Both the position numbers and the translations under genes were made by a program. A DNA stretch of 64,000 nucleotides from Aminipila butyrica (GTDB lineage Bacteria; Bacillota; Clostridia; Peptostreptococcales; Anaerovoracaceae): the NCBI RefSeq assembly GCF_010669305.1, contig NZ_CP048649.1, positions 1,240,001-1,304,000 on the forward strand, read 5' to 3'. The notes below the pieces were generated by a model. It was not told the DNA's origin, searched no databases, and worked only from the letters and a program-made list of their open reading frames with translations. Every line of letters begins with the position of its first letter. Within the stretch, counting starts at the first letter, position 1. This document shows, piece after piece, positions 44,346 through 53,130 of the stretch.

Positions 44346-45527
44346 TCAATCTGGAAAATTAGACAGTCGCACTCCGCTGACGTAAAAATCGGCAGGAGAT
44401 TCCTGTGTTAAAAAGGTTTGAACATCTTGGACATTTCCACTGATTAATAGTCCATAGATGTTCAGGCCTTTTTTGTCCACATAGTTTAACACCCCTTGGT
44501 AGTAATCGGCGTTGATTCCGTTTACGGAGGTCATGGCATCAAGGAATGGAGACCGATCGGAGAGATAGGCCAGCAATGAAGTAAAATGCGTTGACCAGAT
44601 ACTGGCCTGATTAGCTGCATCAGAGGAAGTACCCAACAATTGAAAGAAGGGGTACTTTTTTTCGTCTAGGGTGTCCTTTTCTAAAATGGTTCCAAATGAA
44701 TCTGGAGCAAAGCCAATGGTCGTCGGCATATAGTCATCACTGCTGGCAACCGCAGCATAGTAAAAGTCTAGATCCTCTTGCCAATTTTGATACAAATCCG
44801 AAAACTGTTCTAGAGTTAAATCCTTAGATAACGTGACATACACGGCGGCACGGCATGAATCCGGAAGTTGCGCTAAAGCATCCAGATCTTCTTTCACATG
44901 TACAGTAGGAGAGAGAGCGGTTTCGCCAGTTTCATCATAGGCGAATTTCCCTTCCCGGCTGCCAAAAGCGTTTACCAAGGGAAAATGCCAATAGCCATTG
45001 GGCGTATCGCTGTTGTTGCCAAAACTCTTTCCGCGAATAATCTGCCCGGAATAATCTTCGCTTTTTCCTGCGAACAGATTTTGTTGACGGAGGCGTATCT
45101 GATAAGAGCCCAGCCCATCCTGCCAAGCCTCAGCCCAGTAGGTGGAGTACCCGGGCGAATGCAGTTCAGTGAATGCCATCATATCTACCGCAAGCTGCCC
45201 GTCACCACCGTAGGTGGTCTGTATTCCTCGATTAGGGTTATAAAAATAGAGGTTACAGCTGGCAATGACAGCCGTTGCCAAAGCGGCAGTGGATAGGAGA
45301 ATCGCCAAGATGGTACAAAAAAGCTTAACATTTACCTTTCTAGCTATTTTTTTTGCAGAAGGTACATCGTGGGATTCATCTAAGGGCGGTAGACTTTCGG
45401 TGAACTCTTCCGCTAAGAACTCGCTGATGGCCTCATGTTTTTCAATTTCTTTACGTATGCTATCGGACTCCTCAGGAGTGGCGGCTCCCTTTTTATATTG
45501 ATCCAACAGATCGCGAGATACATGCAT
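44346..45527 (-). CDS. Anti-sigma factor, membrane-bound, with sigma-regulator C-terminal domain
   Basis: The 393-residue protein has a cytoplasmic N-terminus (residues 1-65, acidic helices: DLLDQYKKGAATPEESDSIR) that should bind the sigma factor. One membrane helix follows (about 68-92, LFCTILAILLSTAALATAVI), then a large outer domain with the pattern of the anti-sigma C-terminal family (YWHFPLVNAFGSREGKF, LEQFSDLYQNWQEDLDFYYA). It begins three bases after the stop of the ECF sigma gene, with GGAGG inside that gene's end, so the two are co-expressed. The signal it senses is unknown. Confidence 0.85.
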   Translation of the reverse strand: MHVSRDLLDQYKKGAATPEESDSIRKEIEKHEAISEFLAEEFTESLPPLDESHDVPSAKKIARKVNVKLFCTILAILLSTAALATAVIASCNLYFYNPNRGIQTTYGGDGQLAVDMMAFTELHSPGYSTYWAEAWQDGLGSYQIRLRQQNLFAGKSEDYSGQIIRGKSFGNNSDTPNGYWHFPLVNAFGSREGKFAYDETGETALSPTVHVKEDLDALAQLPDSCRAAVYVTLSKDLTLEQFSDLYQNWQEDLDFYYAAVASSDDYMPTTIGFAPDSFGTILEKDTLDEKKYPFFQLLGTSSDAANQASIWSTHFTSLLAYLSDRSPFLDAMTSVNGINADYYQGVLNYVDKKGLNIYGLLISGNVQDVQTFLTQESPADFYVSGVRLSNFPD

Positions 45528-45530
45528 AAT

Positions 45531-46013
45531 TCAGTCCTCCTGTAAAATATTTTTGAGTCGGATGCGGGCCCGGCTCAGGGCGGTTTTAATGGAGCCCGGT
45601 GTGCGCTCTGTAAAAGCAGCAATTTGATGAATACTGCAATCTAAAAAATAAAACATCGTCAGCAGCTCCCGATCCGACTGGGAAAGCTCCTTCATGGCAG
45701 CAGAAAGCTGCTGCTTTTTTTCATTTTGCAGTAGCATTTCCAAGGGATCTTCACCAGTGGAAAGGACCGTTTCTTCTAAAGGCAGCATTTCTTTAGGGCC
45801 TTTTCGGCAGCAGTCAAAAAACAGATTCCGGCAGACTCGTAAAAGCCAGTATTTTATGTTAGGTACATGCTTATCCAGTGCCAGCATAGCCTTATAGAAG
45901 GTGTCTCCAGTCAGGTCTTCAGCCATGTGAACATTCCCGCAAAGAGCGTAGGCGTAAAGATAGACTTGTTTCGAATATAGACGGTATACCTCGTCCAAGG
46001 CATCTTTTTTCAC
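45531..46013 (-). CDS. ECF-type RNA polymerase sigma factor
   Basis: The product has region 2 (VYRLYSKQVYLYAYALCGNV, then AEDLTGDTFYKAML) and region 4 (ELSQSDRELLTMFYFLDCSIHQIAAF) of sigma-70 type ECF factors, with the linker typical of envelope-stress sigmas. Three starts are possible: ATG 46040, ATG 46022 and GTG 46013. I prefer GTG 46013 (160 residues), which has AAAGGA eight bases upstream; ATG 46040 would lie at the expected transcription start of the ECF-type promoter. The gene is directly coupled to its anti-sigma. Confidence 0.93.
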   Translation of the reverse strand: MKKDALDEVYRLYSKQVYLYAYALCGNVHMAEDLTGDTFYKAMLALDKHVPNIKYWLLRVCRNLFFDCCRKGPKEMLPLEETVLSTGEDPLEMLLQNEKKQQLSAAMKELSQSDRELLTMFYFLDCSIHQIAAFTERTPGSIKTALSRARIRLKNILQED

Positions 46014-46044
46014 ACACCTCATCCTTTCCTGTTCATTCACCCTA

Positions 46045-46073
46045 AAAACGCAGAATCGCCAAAAAGGTTACAA
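46045..46073 (-). promoter_or_regulatory. Autoregulatory ECF-type promoter of the sigma/anti-sigma operon
   Basis: On the minus strand, TTGTAACC (46073-46066), a 15-base spacer and CGTTTT (46050-46045) match the TGTAACC/CGT pattern recognised by Bacillus-type ECF sigmas. It lies just before the sigma gene, so the sigma probably drives its own operon. Confidence 0.65.
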
Positions 46074-46129
46074 GAGATTTTAGTTATTTACAACTGGAAT
46101 AATTTTATGATCTCTTTTTCTGGAGATAT

Positions 46130-48187
46130 TCAATTCTGGTTTAATGAAAAATAGAGGATTACTTCTTGCTCATCGTAAAATTGGATGCGGATGGTTTGAC
46201 GGCCTTTTTGGTAGAGGCCGCCTAGTTTTGTATGTTTATATAAGTCTCGGGTTGTCTGCCAACCAGCTTGATTTAATGTCTTAAGATATTGCTCCATCTG
46301 CTGGCGGCTGACATCTTGATAAGCAGCAGCGCAGTACCCATTCTGGTCATCCGGTGCAAACCAAAGCAGATCAGGGAAACTTGGCCGCGGAGCACTTTGC
46401 GTGTACTTGTTTTCAAGCCATGAATCTGTGGTCATCATTTCAACTGATTGAGCTAATTGTGAGTAAAGCTGAGGGGATAGGATACTGTATCGGCCATGGG
46501 CACCCGACTGAAGGACGGCGGTACCGTCTTTTTTTAAATAGGCATAATAATCACGGCTTTCAACAGCTTCTGGGAATACCTGCCGGATGAGATAGCCCCC
46601 TTCCAAGGTAGAGGCATCAACGCCTTCCCCTGGGGCGGATTTGACCATATAATCCTCGATAATACTTAATGCCAGCTGTTGGTCGGCGAGAAAGTTATCC
46701 TTTAGAACCTCCCCATTTTTTCCGATCTTGAAAATATTGTATTGGGCAAAGGCGTCCGCCCTTGCGAAAAGAGTAAGCAGCTCCTGAAATTTTTCCGGGC
46801 TTTCCCCATACCCCCGTACATCACAACCGACTGTTTCGTTAACCCAGGTGCGGTCGTAGTGAAAAGATGTTTCCTCTTGTTCGGTATCCAGCATTGTTAT
46901 ATATAAATCTTCTACATTGTCAATCAAGGCAAATATAATCAACGCATCCAGGTTAAATCCACTGCGTTCATAGGATGCTGTTTCATCTCCTTGAAGAATC
47001 CACTCTATGCCCCGCTCATTTCCCGTTGTGCGCAAGGCAAAGTGATCCGGTTGAAAGCCTTCTGGCAGTGGCAAAAGGCGAAGCAGCTTGCCCACTGCGG
47101 AATTATTTCCCACATAAGGTGTCTTTGCGGCCCATAGATCTTGTGCATGGAGCACTTGATTTTCGCTGTTGCCGACAGCGTAATCTCTTGTTGTGTCACT
47201 GTTCTGAGCCAGAGAAAGCGGTTCTTTTCTGGCCGCTCCTCCGAAGGTAAGCGCCACTGCTGTCAATGCAACCACCACCACGATGCACCAAGTAAACATA
47301 AGGGTTTTCGGTTGTTTGGCAATGCACATAATGCGCTCCTTTATTTCTTTATTGCCTCCAGTCATCGTGGTGGCACAGCAAAAAATGTCAGAAGGCTTTC
47401 GCGGAGCGGTCATCATCTCAATCAGTATTCTGCCATATTCCAAACGGTTTTCTGGCCCGATTCTGCCAAGAGTTCTCTCGTCACAGGCCAGCTCACTATC
47501 TCTGCGGGACAGGACAACCGCCATCCACACGAATGGATTAAACCAGTGTATACACAAGCAGAGAATGCGGACAAAAGACCAGATCTGATCCTTTTGGTCG
47601 TAATGTGTCAGTTCATGGGCAATCACATATTCTGTTCGTTTTTTGTCGGAAAAGCTCTTAGGAGTGATATAAATAGCAGGTTTGCTGATTCCGTATAAAC
47701 AAGGGGAAGACAGGCCTTCTGCCATATAAACAGGCAATGGGCATGATGGCATGTCTACTTTCTTCCTTAAGTGTTTGAGCTTTCGAAGAAGACGAATGTT
47801 GGAGACGGCAAAGAAGCCTCCGCTGATAGTCAAACCGCTGAGCCAGATCCAGCGTGCTGTAGATTCCCAGTTGACGCGGCTTGCTGTAGTGATTGAATCG
47901 CCTAATGCGTTCTGAACGCTTGGTATTGTTGGAGAATCGTCAGGTAATAACGCCTTATTTATAAAATTGGTCGGTTCTGCGGCTGCTGGATAATCCCTTG
48001 TCAAATCGGCGAAAGCATTCATCATACTGACTGGATTTTCAAATAGGGAAAAGGGTAGGAGCAGCCGAATCGCTACCAGCAGCCACAAGGCATATTGCAG
48101 CCGCAAGGAAATTTTGCCCCGAAGCAGATACCGCAGAGCGGTAATCATGAGAATTAAAGCAGAAGATGTAATGATGGTTTCTATCAT
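46130..48187 (-). CDS. BlaR1/MecR1-like M56 sensor protease with DUF4825-like domain
   Basis: The 685-residue membrane protein has four or so N-terminal helices and the cytoplasmic zinc protease motif HELTH (YVIAHELTHYDQKDQIWS, near residue 190) of family M56, with SRRDSELACDERTL as the third-ligand region. A last helix (about 297-317) leads outside. The sensor part is not a penicillin-binding domain: it starts LWAAKTPYVGNNSAVGKLL, the DUF4825 pattern, and is followed by a second unassigned region (YYAYLKKDGTAVLQSGAHGR). It should cleave the BlaI-like repressor, whose gene overlaps its start by four bases. The inducer is unknown. Confidence 0.88.
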   Translation of the reverse strand: MIETIITSSALILMITALRYLLRGKISLRLQYALWLLVAIRLLLPFSLFENPVSMMNAFADLTRDYPAAAEPTNFINKALLPDDSPTIPSVQNALGDSITTASRVNWESTARWIWLSGLTISGGFFAVSNIRLLRKLKHLRKKVDMPSCPLPVYMAEGLSSPCLYGISKPAIYITPKSFSDKKRTEYVIAHELTHYDQKDQIWSFVRILCLCIHWFNPFVWMAVVLSRRDSELACDERTLGRIGPENRLEYGRILIEMMTAPRKPSDIFCCATTMTGGNKEIKERIMCIAKQPKTLMFTWCIVVVVALTAVALTFGGAARKEPLSLAQNSDTTRDYAVGNSENQVLHAQDLWAAKTPYVGNNSAVGKLLRLLPLPEGFQPDHFALRTTGNERGIEWILQGDETASYERSGFNLDALIIFALIDNVEDLYITMLDTEQEETSFHYDRTWVNETVGCDVRGYGESPEKFQELLTLFARADAFAQYNIFKIGKNGEVLKDNFLADQQLALSIIEDYMVKSAPGEGVDASTLEGGYLIRQVFPEAVESRDYYAYLKKDGTAVLQSGAHGRYSILSPQLYSQLAQSVEMMTTDSWLENKYTQSAPRPSFPDLLWFAPDDQNGYCAAAYQDVSRQQMEQYLKTLNQAGWQTTRDLYKHTKLGGLYQKGRQTIRIQFYDEQEVILYFSLNQN

Positions 48188-48567
48188 TTTTTCTCCTCCG
48201 CTTCCTGCAAGATGGTGTAAAGTTCGTCGATTTCCTCTTTGGTAAGCTGTTTTTTGCGCACTAAGGTGCTCATCATCAGACTGGCAGAACCATCAAAGGC
48301 TCGTGCCAGCAGGGAACGGGTTTCGGCTATGGCTGCATCGTCTCGGGCAACATTTGGGTAATAGTGTTTTGCCCGTCCTACAACCTCATAACGAAGGAGC
48401 CCTTTCTCCGTCATGCGTGCCAGCATCGTTTGCACCGTGCTGCGGCTCCAGCCGGGATTTTCTTTTAATTCATGACAAAGCTGGACATAAGTGCGGGGAG
48501 CTGTCTCCCAGAGCTTCTCCATAATGTGCCATTCGCTTTTTCCCAGAATATGATTATCATTTACCAT
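48184..48567 (-). CDS. BlaI/MecI-family transcriptional repressor
   Basis: The 127-residue winged-helix protein (HILGKSEWHIMEKLWETAPR, SRSTVQTMLARMTEKGLLRY, GRAKHYYPNV) has the family's helix-turn-helix, followed by a dimerisation helix set ending in LTKEEIDELYTIL. It represses its own operon until the partner M56 protease cleaves it. I chose the ATG at 48567, seven bases after AGGAG; two earlier in-frame starts (GTG 48585, ATG 48573) overlap or precede that site. No beta-lactamase gene is nearby. Confidence 0.92.
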   Translation of the reverse strand: MVNDNHILGKSEWHIMEKLWETAPRTYVQLCHELKENPGWSRSTVQTMLARMTEKGLLRYEVVGRAKHYYPNVARDDAAIAETRSLLARAFDGSASLMMSTLVRKKQLTKEEIDELYTILQEAEEKK

Positions 48568-48608
48568 GGTCATTCTCCTTTGCACGACATTCGTCGTTCA
48601 TTTTGAAC

Positions 48609-48637
48609 AGCATATCATATTGCATGACTACAGTCAA
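48609..48637 (-). promoter_or_regulatory. Promoter and likely repressor operator of the blaI-blaR1-like operon
   Basis: On the minus strand TTGACT (48637-48632), a 17-base spacer and TATGCT (48614-48609) form a sigma-A promoter. The -35 box overlaps a dyad, TGACT-AC-AGTCA (48625-48636), a good candidate site for the BlaI-like repressor. That it binds there is inference. Confidence 0.55.
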
Positions 48638-48680
48638 GCAATCAACATAAAATCACCTTTTTACATTGTACCAAAAAAGA

Positions 48681-48709
48681 GAATAACTTGGTTACCTCAT
48701 TCATATATT
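48681..48709 (+). promoter_or_regulatory. Possible sigma-E sporulation promoter of spoIVA
   Basis: GAATAAC (48681-48687), a 14-base spacer and CATATATT (48702-48709) resemble the sigma-E consensus. They lie 32 bases before spoIVA, which is sigma-E controlled in Bacillus. The match is partial. Confidence 0.4.
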
Positions 48710-48740
48710 GTATCAGTATTGTACGGAAGGGGTATTTTTT

Positions 48741-50219
48741 ATGGAGAATTTGAACATATATGAAAGTATCTGGGAAAGGACGCAGGGTGATATCTACGTG
48801 GGCATCGTAGGGCCGGTCCGCACTGGAAAATCCACTTTCATTAAGAGATTCATGGACCTTTTGGTGGTGCCCAACATCGAGAACAGCTATGTAAAAGAAC
48901 GGTTGCAGGATGAACTTCCTCAGAGCGGATCCGGGAGGACTATCACCACCACCGAACCTAAATTTGTGCCTGCGGAGGCTGTTCCTTTTCAGCTGGAAGG
49001 CAATATGAACTTTAAGATGCGCATGGTGGATTGCGTAGGCTATATGGTGCCGGGAGCTATGGGACACGTTGAAGAAGGAAAGGCTCGAATGGTTAGTACC
49101 CCTTGGAGTGCCAACAAAATCCCCTTTGAAGAAGCCGCGGAAGTGGGAACGAGGAAGGTCATTCGGGACCATTCCACCATCGGCATTGCTGTGACCACCG
49201 ACGGCACCATCAGCGACATTGACCGGGAAGCATACTTGGGGGCGGAGGAACGAATTATCCGCGAATTAAAAGAGCTGAAAAAGCCATTTGTGGTTATTGT
49301 CAACAGTACAGAGCCTACGGGCCAGGCAGCCCGCAAGGCGACACAGGATATAAAAGATCGGTTCCAGGTACCAGTTCGGGCGGTGAACTGTGCGAAGATG
49401 AATGAGGCGACGGTTAAAGAAATTCTTAACGATGCCTTGATGCAGTTCCCAGCTTCACAAATTAACTTTTATTTTCCAGGATTTGTAGAGGGACTCTCTC
49501 AGGAGCACTGGATTAAGTCAGCCATTATTTCCGGCATTAAGGAATGGATTAAGGAACTAGATAATGTAGAACAGGTAAAGCAATCTATCAGCACTTTGGA
49601 AGATGGTCAGCTGATATCAGGTATCACCATTACCAATATGGATTTAGGCACAGGGGATATCGACGTCCAGGTGGAAATGGTCAGCGGGCTCTTTTACAAG
49701 GTGGTGGAAGAGCTCATGGAGCAGCCAGTGAAAAATGATTACCAATTCTTCGAACTGCTCAAGGAGTTTGCTTCCTCCAAGAAGGCTTATGATAAGCTGC
49801 GAGATGCGATGGTTCAGGTAGAGGAATGCGGCTACGGTATCGTTCAGCCAAAGCTGACGGAAATGGTCCTGGATGAGCCGGAAATCTTTAAGCAGGGCAA
49901 TAAATATGGCGTCTGCCTGCGCGCTAAAGCCCCGTCCCTGCACATTGTCAAGACGAATATCTCCACAGAAATATCTCCTATTGTAGGCACGGAAAAACAG
50001 TCAGAGGACTTAGTCCGGTATCTGCTGACAGAATTTGAAAGTGAACCAGCTAAAATTTGGGAGACAAATATATTTGGAAAATCTCTCCAGGAAATGGTTA
50101 CGGAGCAGATGGAGAACAAGTTATCTAATGTGCCGGAACACATCCGGGGCAAGGTACAGCGGTCCCTGCAAAAGATCAGCGACGAGGGCAAGGACTACTT
50201 TATCTGCATCATCCTTTAA
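48741..50219 (+). CDS. spoIVA: Stage IV sporulation protein A (spore coat assembly ATPase)
   Basis: SpoIVA forms the basement layer of the spore coat on the forespore membrane, polymerising with ATP hydrolysis. The 492-residue length equals that of known SpoIVA. The start MENLNIYESIWERTQGDIYV is nearly invariant in the family, and the Walker A is GPVRTGKST (residues 24-32). The C-terminus (YFICIIL) is the membrane-targeting end. ATG 48741 has GGAAGGGG upstream; an in-frame ATG at 48708 is rejected. It shows that the organism can sporulate or descends from sporeformers. Confidence 0.98.
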   Translation: MENLNIYESIWERTQGDIYVGIVGPVRTGKSTFIKRFMDLLVVPNIENSYVKERLQDELPQSGSGRTITTTEPKFVPAEAVPFQLEGNMNFKMRMVDCVGYMVPGAMGHVEEGKARMVSTPWSANKIPFEEAAEVGTRKVIRDHSTIGIAVTTDGTISDIDREAYLGAEERIIRELKELKKPFVVIVNSTEPTGQAARKATQDIKDRFQVPVRAVNCAKMNEATVKEILNDALMQFPASQINFYFPGFVEGLSQEHWIKSAIISGIKEWIKELDNVEQVKQSISTLEDGQLISGITITNMDLGTGDIDVQVEMVSGLFYKVVEELMEQPVKNDYQFFELLKEFASSKKAYDKLRDAMVQVEECGYGIVQPKLTEMVLDEPEIFKQGNKYGVCLRAKAPSLHIVKTNISTEISPIVGTEKQSEDLVRYLLTEFESEPAKIWETNIFGKSLQEMVTEQMENKLSNVPEHIRGKVQRSLQKISDEGKDYFICIIL

Positions 50220-50246
50220 AAAGAATAAGTTGGTCTGGCGAGGCAG

Positions 50247-50280
50247 AAAAGGAGCTGTATTCATGCAGTTCCTTTTTTTT
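50247..50280 (+). terminator. Terminator after spoIVA
   Basis: AAAAGGAGCTG (50247-50257) pairs with CAGTTCCTTTT (50266-50276), with one G-T pair, across an 8-base loop. A run of eight T closes it. Confidence 0.88.
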
Positions 50281-50307
50281 CATTCCCATGAACTTTCAAG
50301 CAAAGCC

Positions 50308-50336
50308 TTTACTGTTTTGTAGAAAATTGGTATAAT
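50308..50336 (+). promoter_or_regulatory. Promoter of the esterase lipoprotein gene
   Basis: TTTACT (50308-50313), a 17-base spacer and TATAAT (50331-50336), preceded by TTGG, lie 36 bases before the start codon. Confidence 0.6.
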
Positions 50337-50372
50337 ATAAATTGGTTTATACTAGAAAAAAGGAATAATGGA

Positions 50373-51650
50373 ATGAATAGCAGCAAAAGAGCACGAAATT
50401 TTGTCTTTAGATTATTAGGTTTAATTTTTACAGTCATTCTCTTAGCTGGATGCAGCCAATCAGAAGAGAGTAAAATCAACCAGCTGATTCAGGTAGACGA
50501 CAATCGCTATCAAATACAAGTTGAAGATGAAAACAGCTTGGTGCTTCGGTTGCCGGAAGGACGGCCCCGGATACCTCAGCTGAGCTGCAAGGGAGCCCAA
50601 GTGACCCAGGCTGTCTTTCCAGACGGCTATCAGGACGCCATGGCCAAAATTCAAACAGCAGACCAGTATTATACGGTGCGTTTTACCAAAGATGCGTCTC
50701 TGGGCTTTGAGCTGCAATATGACGACCGCTATAAGTTTACACCGAAGACTCTTGGGGTTGCTACTTTTACCAGCAGCAATCCGCAGGTGGCAAAGGTGGA
50801 CGAACTGGGCAATGTAACGGTAGTTGGAGTCAGTGACCAAGGGGCTACTATTACCGCCAGTGATGGCAGCCAGGAGGAAAAGCTGGTGATTACCAGGACC
50901 ATTAAGGCACCTCTGGATATCTACCTCATTACCGGACAGAGCAACGCCTCCTATTATTACGCAGAACCAGAAATGGCTACCGTGACGAAGCCGGGAACGG
51001 CCTACCACTACAGTGAGCTCGTCGGCGGCATGGAGATTTGCCCGATGAATGATAAAGACGGGGCGATGCAGCGAGGAAACCTGGAAGCGGCCATGAGCAG
51101 AACACTCTATGACCTGACAGGCAAAAAGGTTTTGCTGATCAACGCGGGAGTCAGCGGCAGGAAAATTGAAACTTTTCTGCCAGGAACCGGCGATTCCTAT
51201 CGGTACATTGATCAGGTTTGGCAGAATATCCAGCGATATCTTCACGACGAGACGTATTTAAGTCACTACGAGCCCCGAATTAAAAGTTACATATGGGCTC
51301 AGGGCGAATCGGATGTGAATACGGCGGTAAGCATCTACAAAGCCGACTACATAAAGTTGCACCAGCTCCTGACCAGCCCAGATTACGGCTTTCAATATGG
51401 CTTTATCATTAAGGTGCGGTCAATATATGCCCAATCTGCTGAGGCGCAGGAAGAACTGGCTGATGAAAATGCAGATATTGCCATCGCCACCCGTTCTGCG
51501 GATAAATTCTCTGTGGAAAACGGCAAGATGCGCTTTGACGACCTGCATTATTCTCAGATTGGGGACAACTTGCTGGGCGAAGAGACGGCTAAAGCCATGG
51601 CTTTGGCTGACGAAAATGGCATCGATGCGGTCACCGGAAATTTCGATTGA
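50373..51650 (+). CDS. Lipoprotein with Ig-like segment and sialate O-acetylesterase-type SGNH domain
   Basis: The 425-residue product has a type II signal peptide with lipobox LAGC (Cys 27) and so sits on the outer membrane face. Residues about 110-180 resemble a BIG2 Ig-like domain (TFTSSNPQVAKVDELGNVTV). The rest is an SGNH/SASA hydrolase: the nucleophile block is LITGQSNAS (Ser near residue 192), with INAGVSGRKIETF, YIWAQGESDVN and the catalytic DDLHYSQIGDNLL near the end. It probably removes acetyl groups from an extracellular sugar or wall polymer. It has its own promoter. Confidence 0.87.
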   Translation: MNSSKRARNFVFRLLGLIFTVILLAGCSQSEESKINQLIQVDDNRYQIQVEDENSLVLRLPEGRPRIPQLSCKGAQVTQAVFPDGYQDAMAKIQTADQYYTVRFTKDASLGFELQYDDRYKFTPKTLGVATFTSSNPQVAKVDELGNVTVVGVSDQGATITASDGSQEEKLVITRTIKAPLDIYLITGQSNASYYYAEPEMATVTKPGTAYHYSELVGGMEICPMNDKDGAMQRGNLEAAMSRTLYDLTGKKVLLINAGVSGRKIETFLPGTGDSYRYIDQVWQNIQRYLHDETYLSHYEPRIKSYIWAQGESDVNTAVSIYKADYIKLHQLLTSPDYGFQYGFIIKVRSIYAQSAEAQEELADENADIAIATRSADKFSVENGKMRFDDLHYSQIGDNLLGEETAKAMALADENGIDAVTGNFD

Positions 51651-51705
51651 TTGACATTCGGTCAAAATGAATCATTATTTTTTACGAAAAGCACATAATA
51701 GAAAC

Positions 51706-53076
51706 ATGAGTAATATAGATAACAAAAAACAGCGGGCTACTCTTATCGTTGTGGTAGTAACCGCTTTCATAACCACATTTACGGGCAGTGCCCTGAACTT
51801 GTCTGTGCCGGATATCGGTTCGGAGTTCCAGGTCAGCGCCCAACTGGTGGGCTGGACCGTCACCGCGTATATGTTGGCCTCTGCGGCCTTTTCGGTACCT
51901 TTTGGGCGTATTGCCGATATTACTTCCAGAAAGAAAGTATTGGTAATGGGCATTCTCGTCTTTGCCCTGTGCTCTCTGGCTGCGGCTTTTGCTTGGAATA
52001 TTCAAATCATCCTTGCGCTGCGAGCTGTTCAGGGGTTTGGAGCTGCTATGATTTTTAGCACAAATATCGCGGTACTGATCAGTGCTTTTCCGGAAACAGA
52101 TAGGGGCAAGGTCTTGGGCTATTCTACAGCATCGACCTACATCGGCCTCTCGGCAGGACCGGTGTTAGGAGGCCTTTTCAACCACTATTTTGGCTGGAGA
52201 TCGATCTTTATATTGACCTTTGCAGTTAGTGCTGTCGTCTTTGTTATAGCAGCTAAGGGACTGCCAAAGGCAGAAAAGAAGGAAGAAAAGGTAGATTACG
52301 ATTTACTGGGCAACCTCCTTTATATCACCATGATTGTCTGCGTTCTCTACGGACTGTCGGCCTTTTCGGCTTCAGTACTGGCAAAGATTCTGCTGCCTGT
52401 GGGGCTGGGATCAGCGTTGCTGTTTGGACGGCACGAATGGAGAGTTCGTCAGCCTATCGTGGAGCTGCGGCTGTTTGCCCACAATCTGTCTTATACCTTA
52501 TCTAACATGGCAGCCCTGATGAACTATGGCGCTACATTTGCTATCAGCTATCTGCTGTCCATCTATCTTCAGGTGGTCATGGGTTACAGCTCTCAGACCG
52601 CGGGCCTGATTTTGGTGGCTCAGCCGGTGGTCATGGCCGTTCTGTCCCCCTATACAGGCAGACTGTCGGACCGGATTTCGCCCTTCAAGCTGGCGTCTTT
52701 CGGCATGGGCCTGTGTGCCTGTTGCCTGTTGTTTTTCTCTTTTTTGTCAGAGAGCTTCCCACTATGGACTATTCTAGCAGCCCTGGTGGTAGCTGGAGTG
52801 GGGGTCGCTTTCTTCTCATCGCCTAACACCAATGCGGTTATGGCTTGTGTGGACAAGAAAGATTACAGTGTAGCATCTTCGCTACTAGCCACCATGCGGA
52901 CAATTGGTCACACCTCCAGTATGGCCATCGTTACGTTTGTAGTCGGTATCAACATGGGCGCCACTGCGCTGGCAGAAGCTCAACCTCAGGTGCTCATAAA
53001 GACCATGCATATATCCTTTATGATATTTACCGGGATCTGCGCTATAGGGGTATTTTTCTCCCTGAAGCGGAAATAA
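51706..53076 (+). CDS. MFS drug-efflux-type transporter
   Basis: This proton-driven transporter of 456 residues has about fourteen hydrophobic segments, as in the DHA2 (QacA/EmrB) group. Visible motifs are SVPDIGSEFQVSAQLVGWTV in TM1-2, the loop 2-3 motif A as GRIADITSRKKVLVMG, and motif C in STYIGLSAGPVLGG. Substrates cannot be predicted. The start is uncertain: ATG 51706 and ATG 51667 both lack a good ribosome site. A TTGACA at 51651-51656 with CATTAT at 51673-51678 would begin the transcript beyond 51667, favouring 51706. Confidence 0.88.
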   Translation: MSNIDNKKQRATLIVVVVTAFITTFTGSALNLSVPDIGSEFQVSAQLVGWTVTAYMLASAAFSVPFGRIADITSRKKVLVMGILVFALCSLAAAFAWNIQIILALRAVQGFGAAMIFSTNIAVLISAFPETDRGKVLGYSTASTYIGLSAGPVLGGLFNHYFGWRSIFILTFAVSAVVFVIAAKGLPKAEKKEEKVDYDLLGNLLYITMIVCVLYGLSAFSASVLAKILLPVGLGSALLFGRHEWRVRQPIVELRLFAHNLSYTLSNMAALMNYGATFAISYLLSIYLQVVMGYSSQTAGLILVAQPVVMAVLSPYTGRLSDRISPFKLASFGMGLCACCLLFFSFLSESFPLWTILAALVVAGVGVAFFSSPNTNAVMACVDKKDYSVASSLLATMRTIGHTSSMAIVTFVVGINMGATALAEAQPQVLIKTMHISFMIFTGICAIGVFFSLKRK

Positions 53077-53130
53077 GCTGCAGGTCATATCAGGTGTGAT
53101 AAATCTAAGTTTTGTAGTTTAGGGAGTAAC

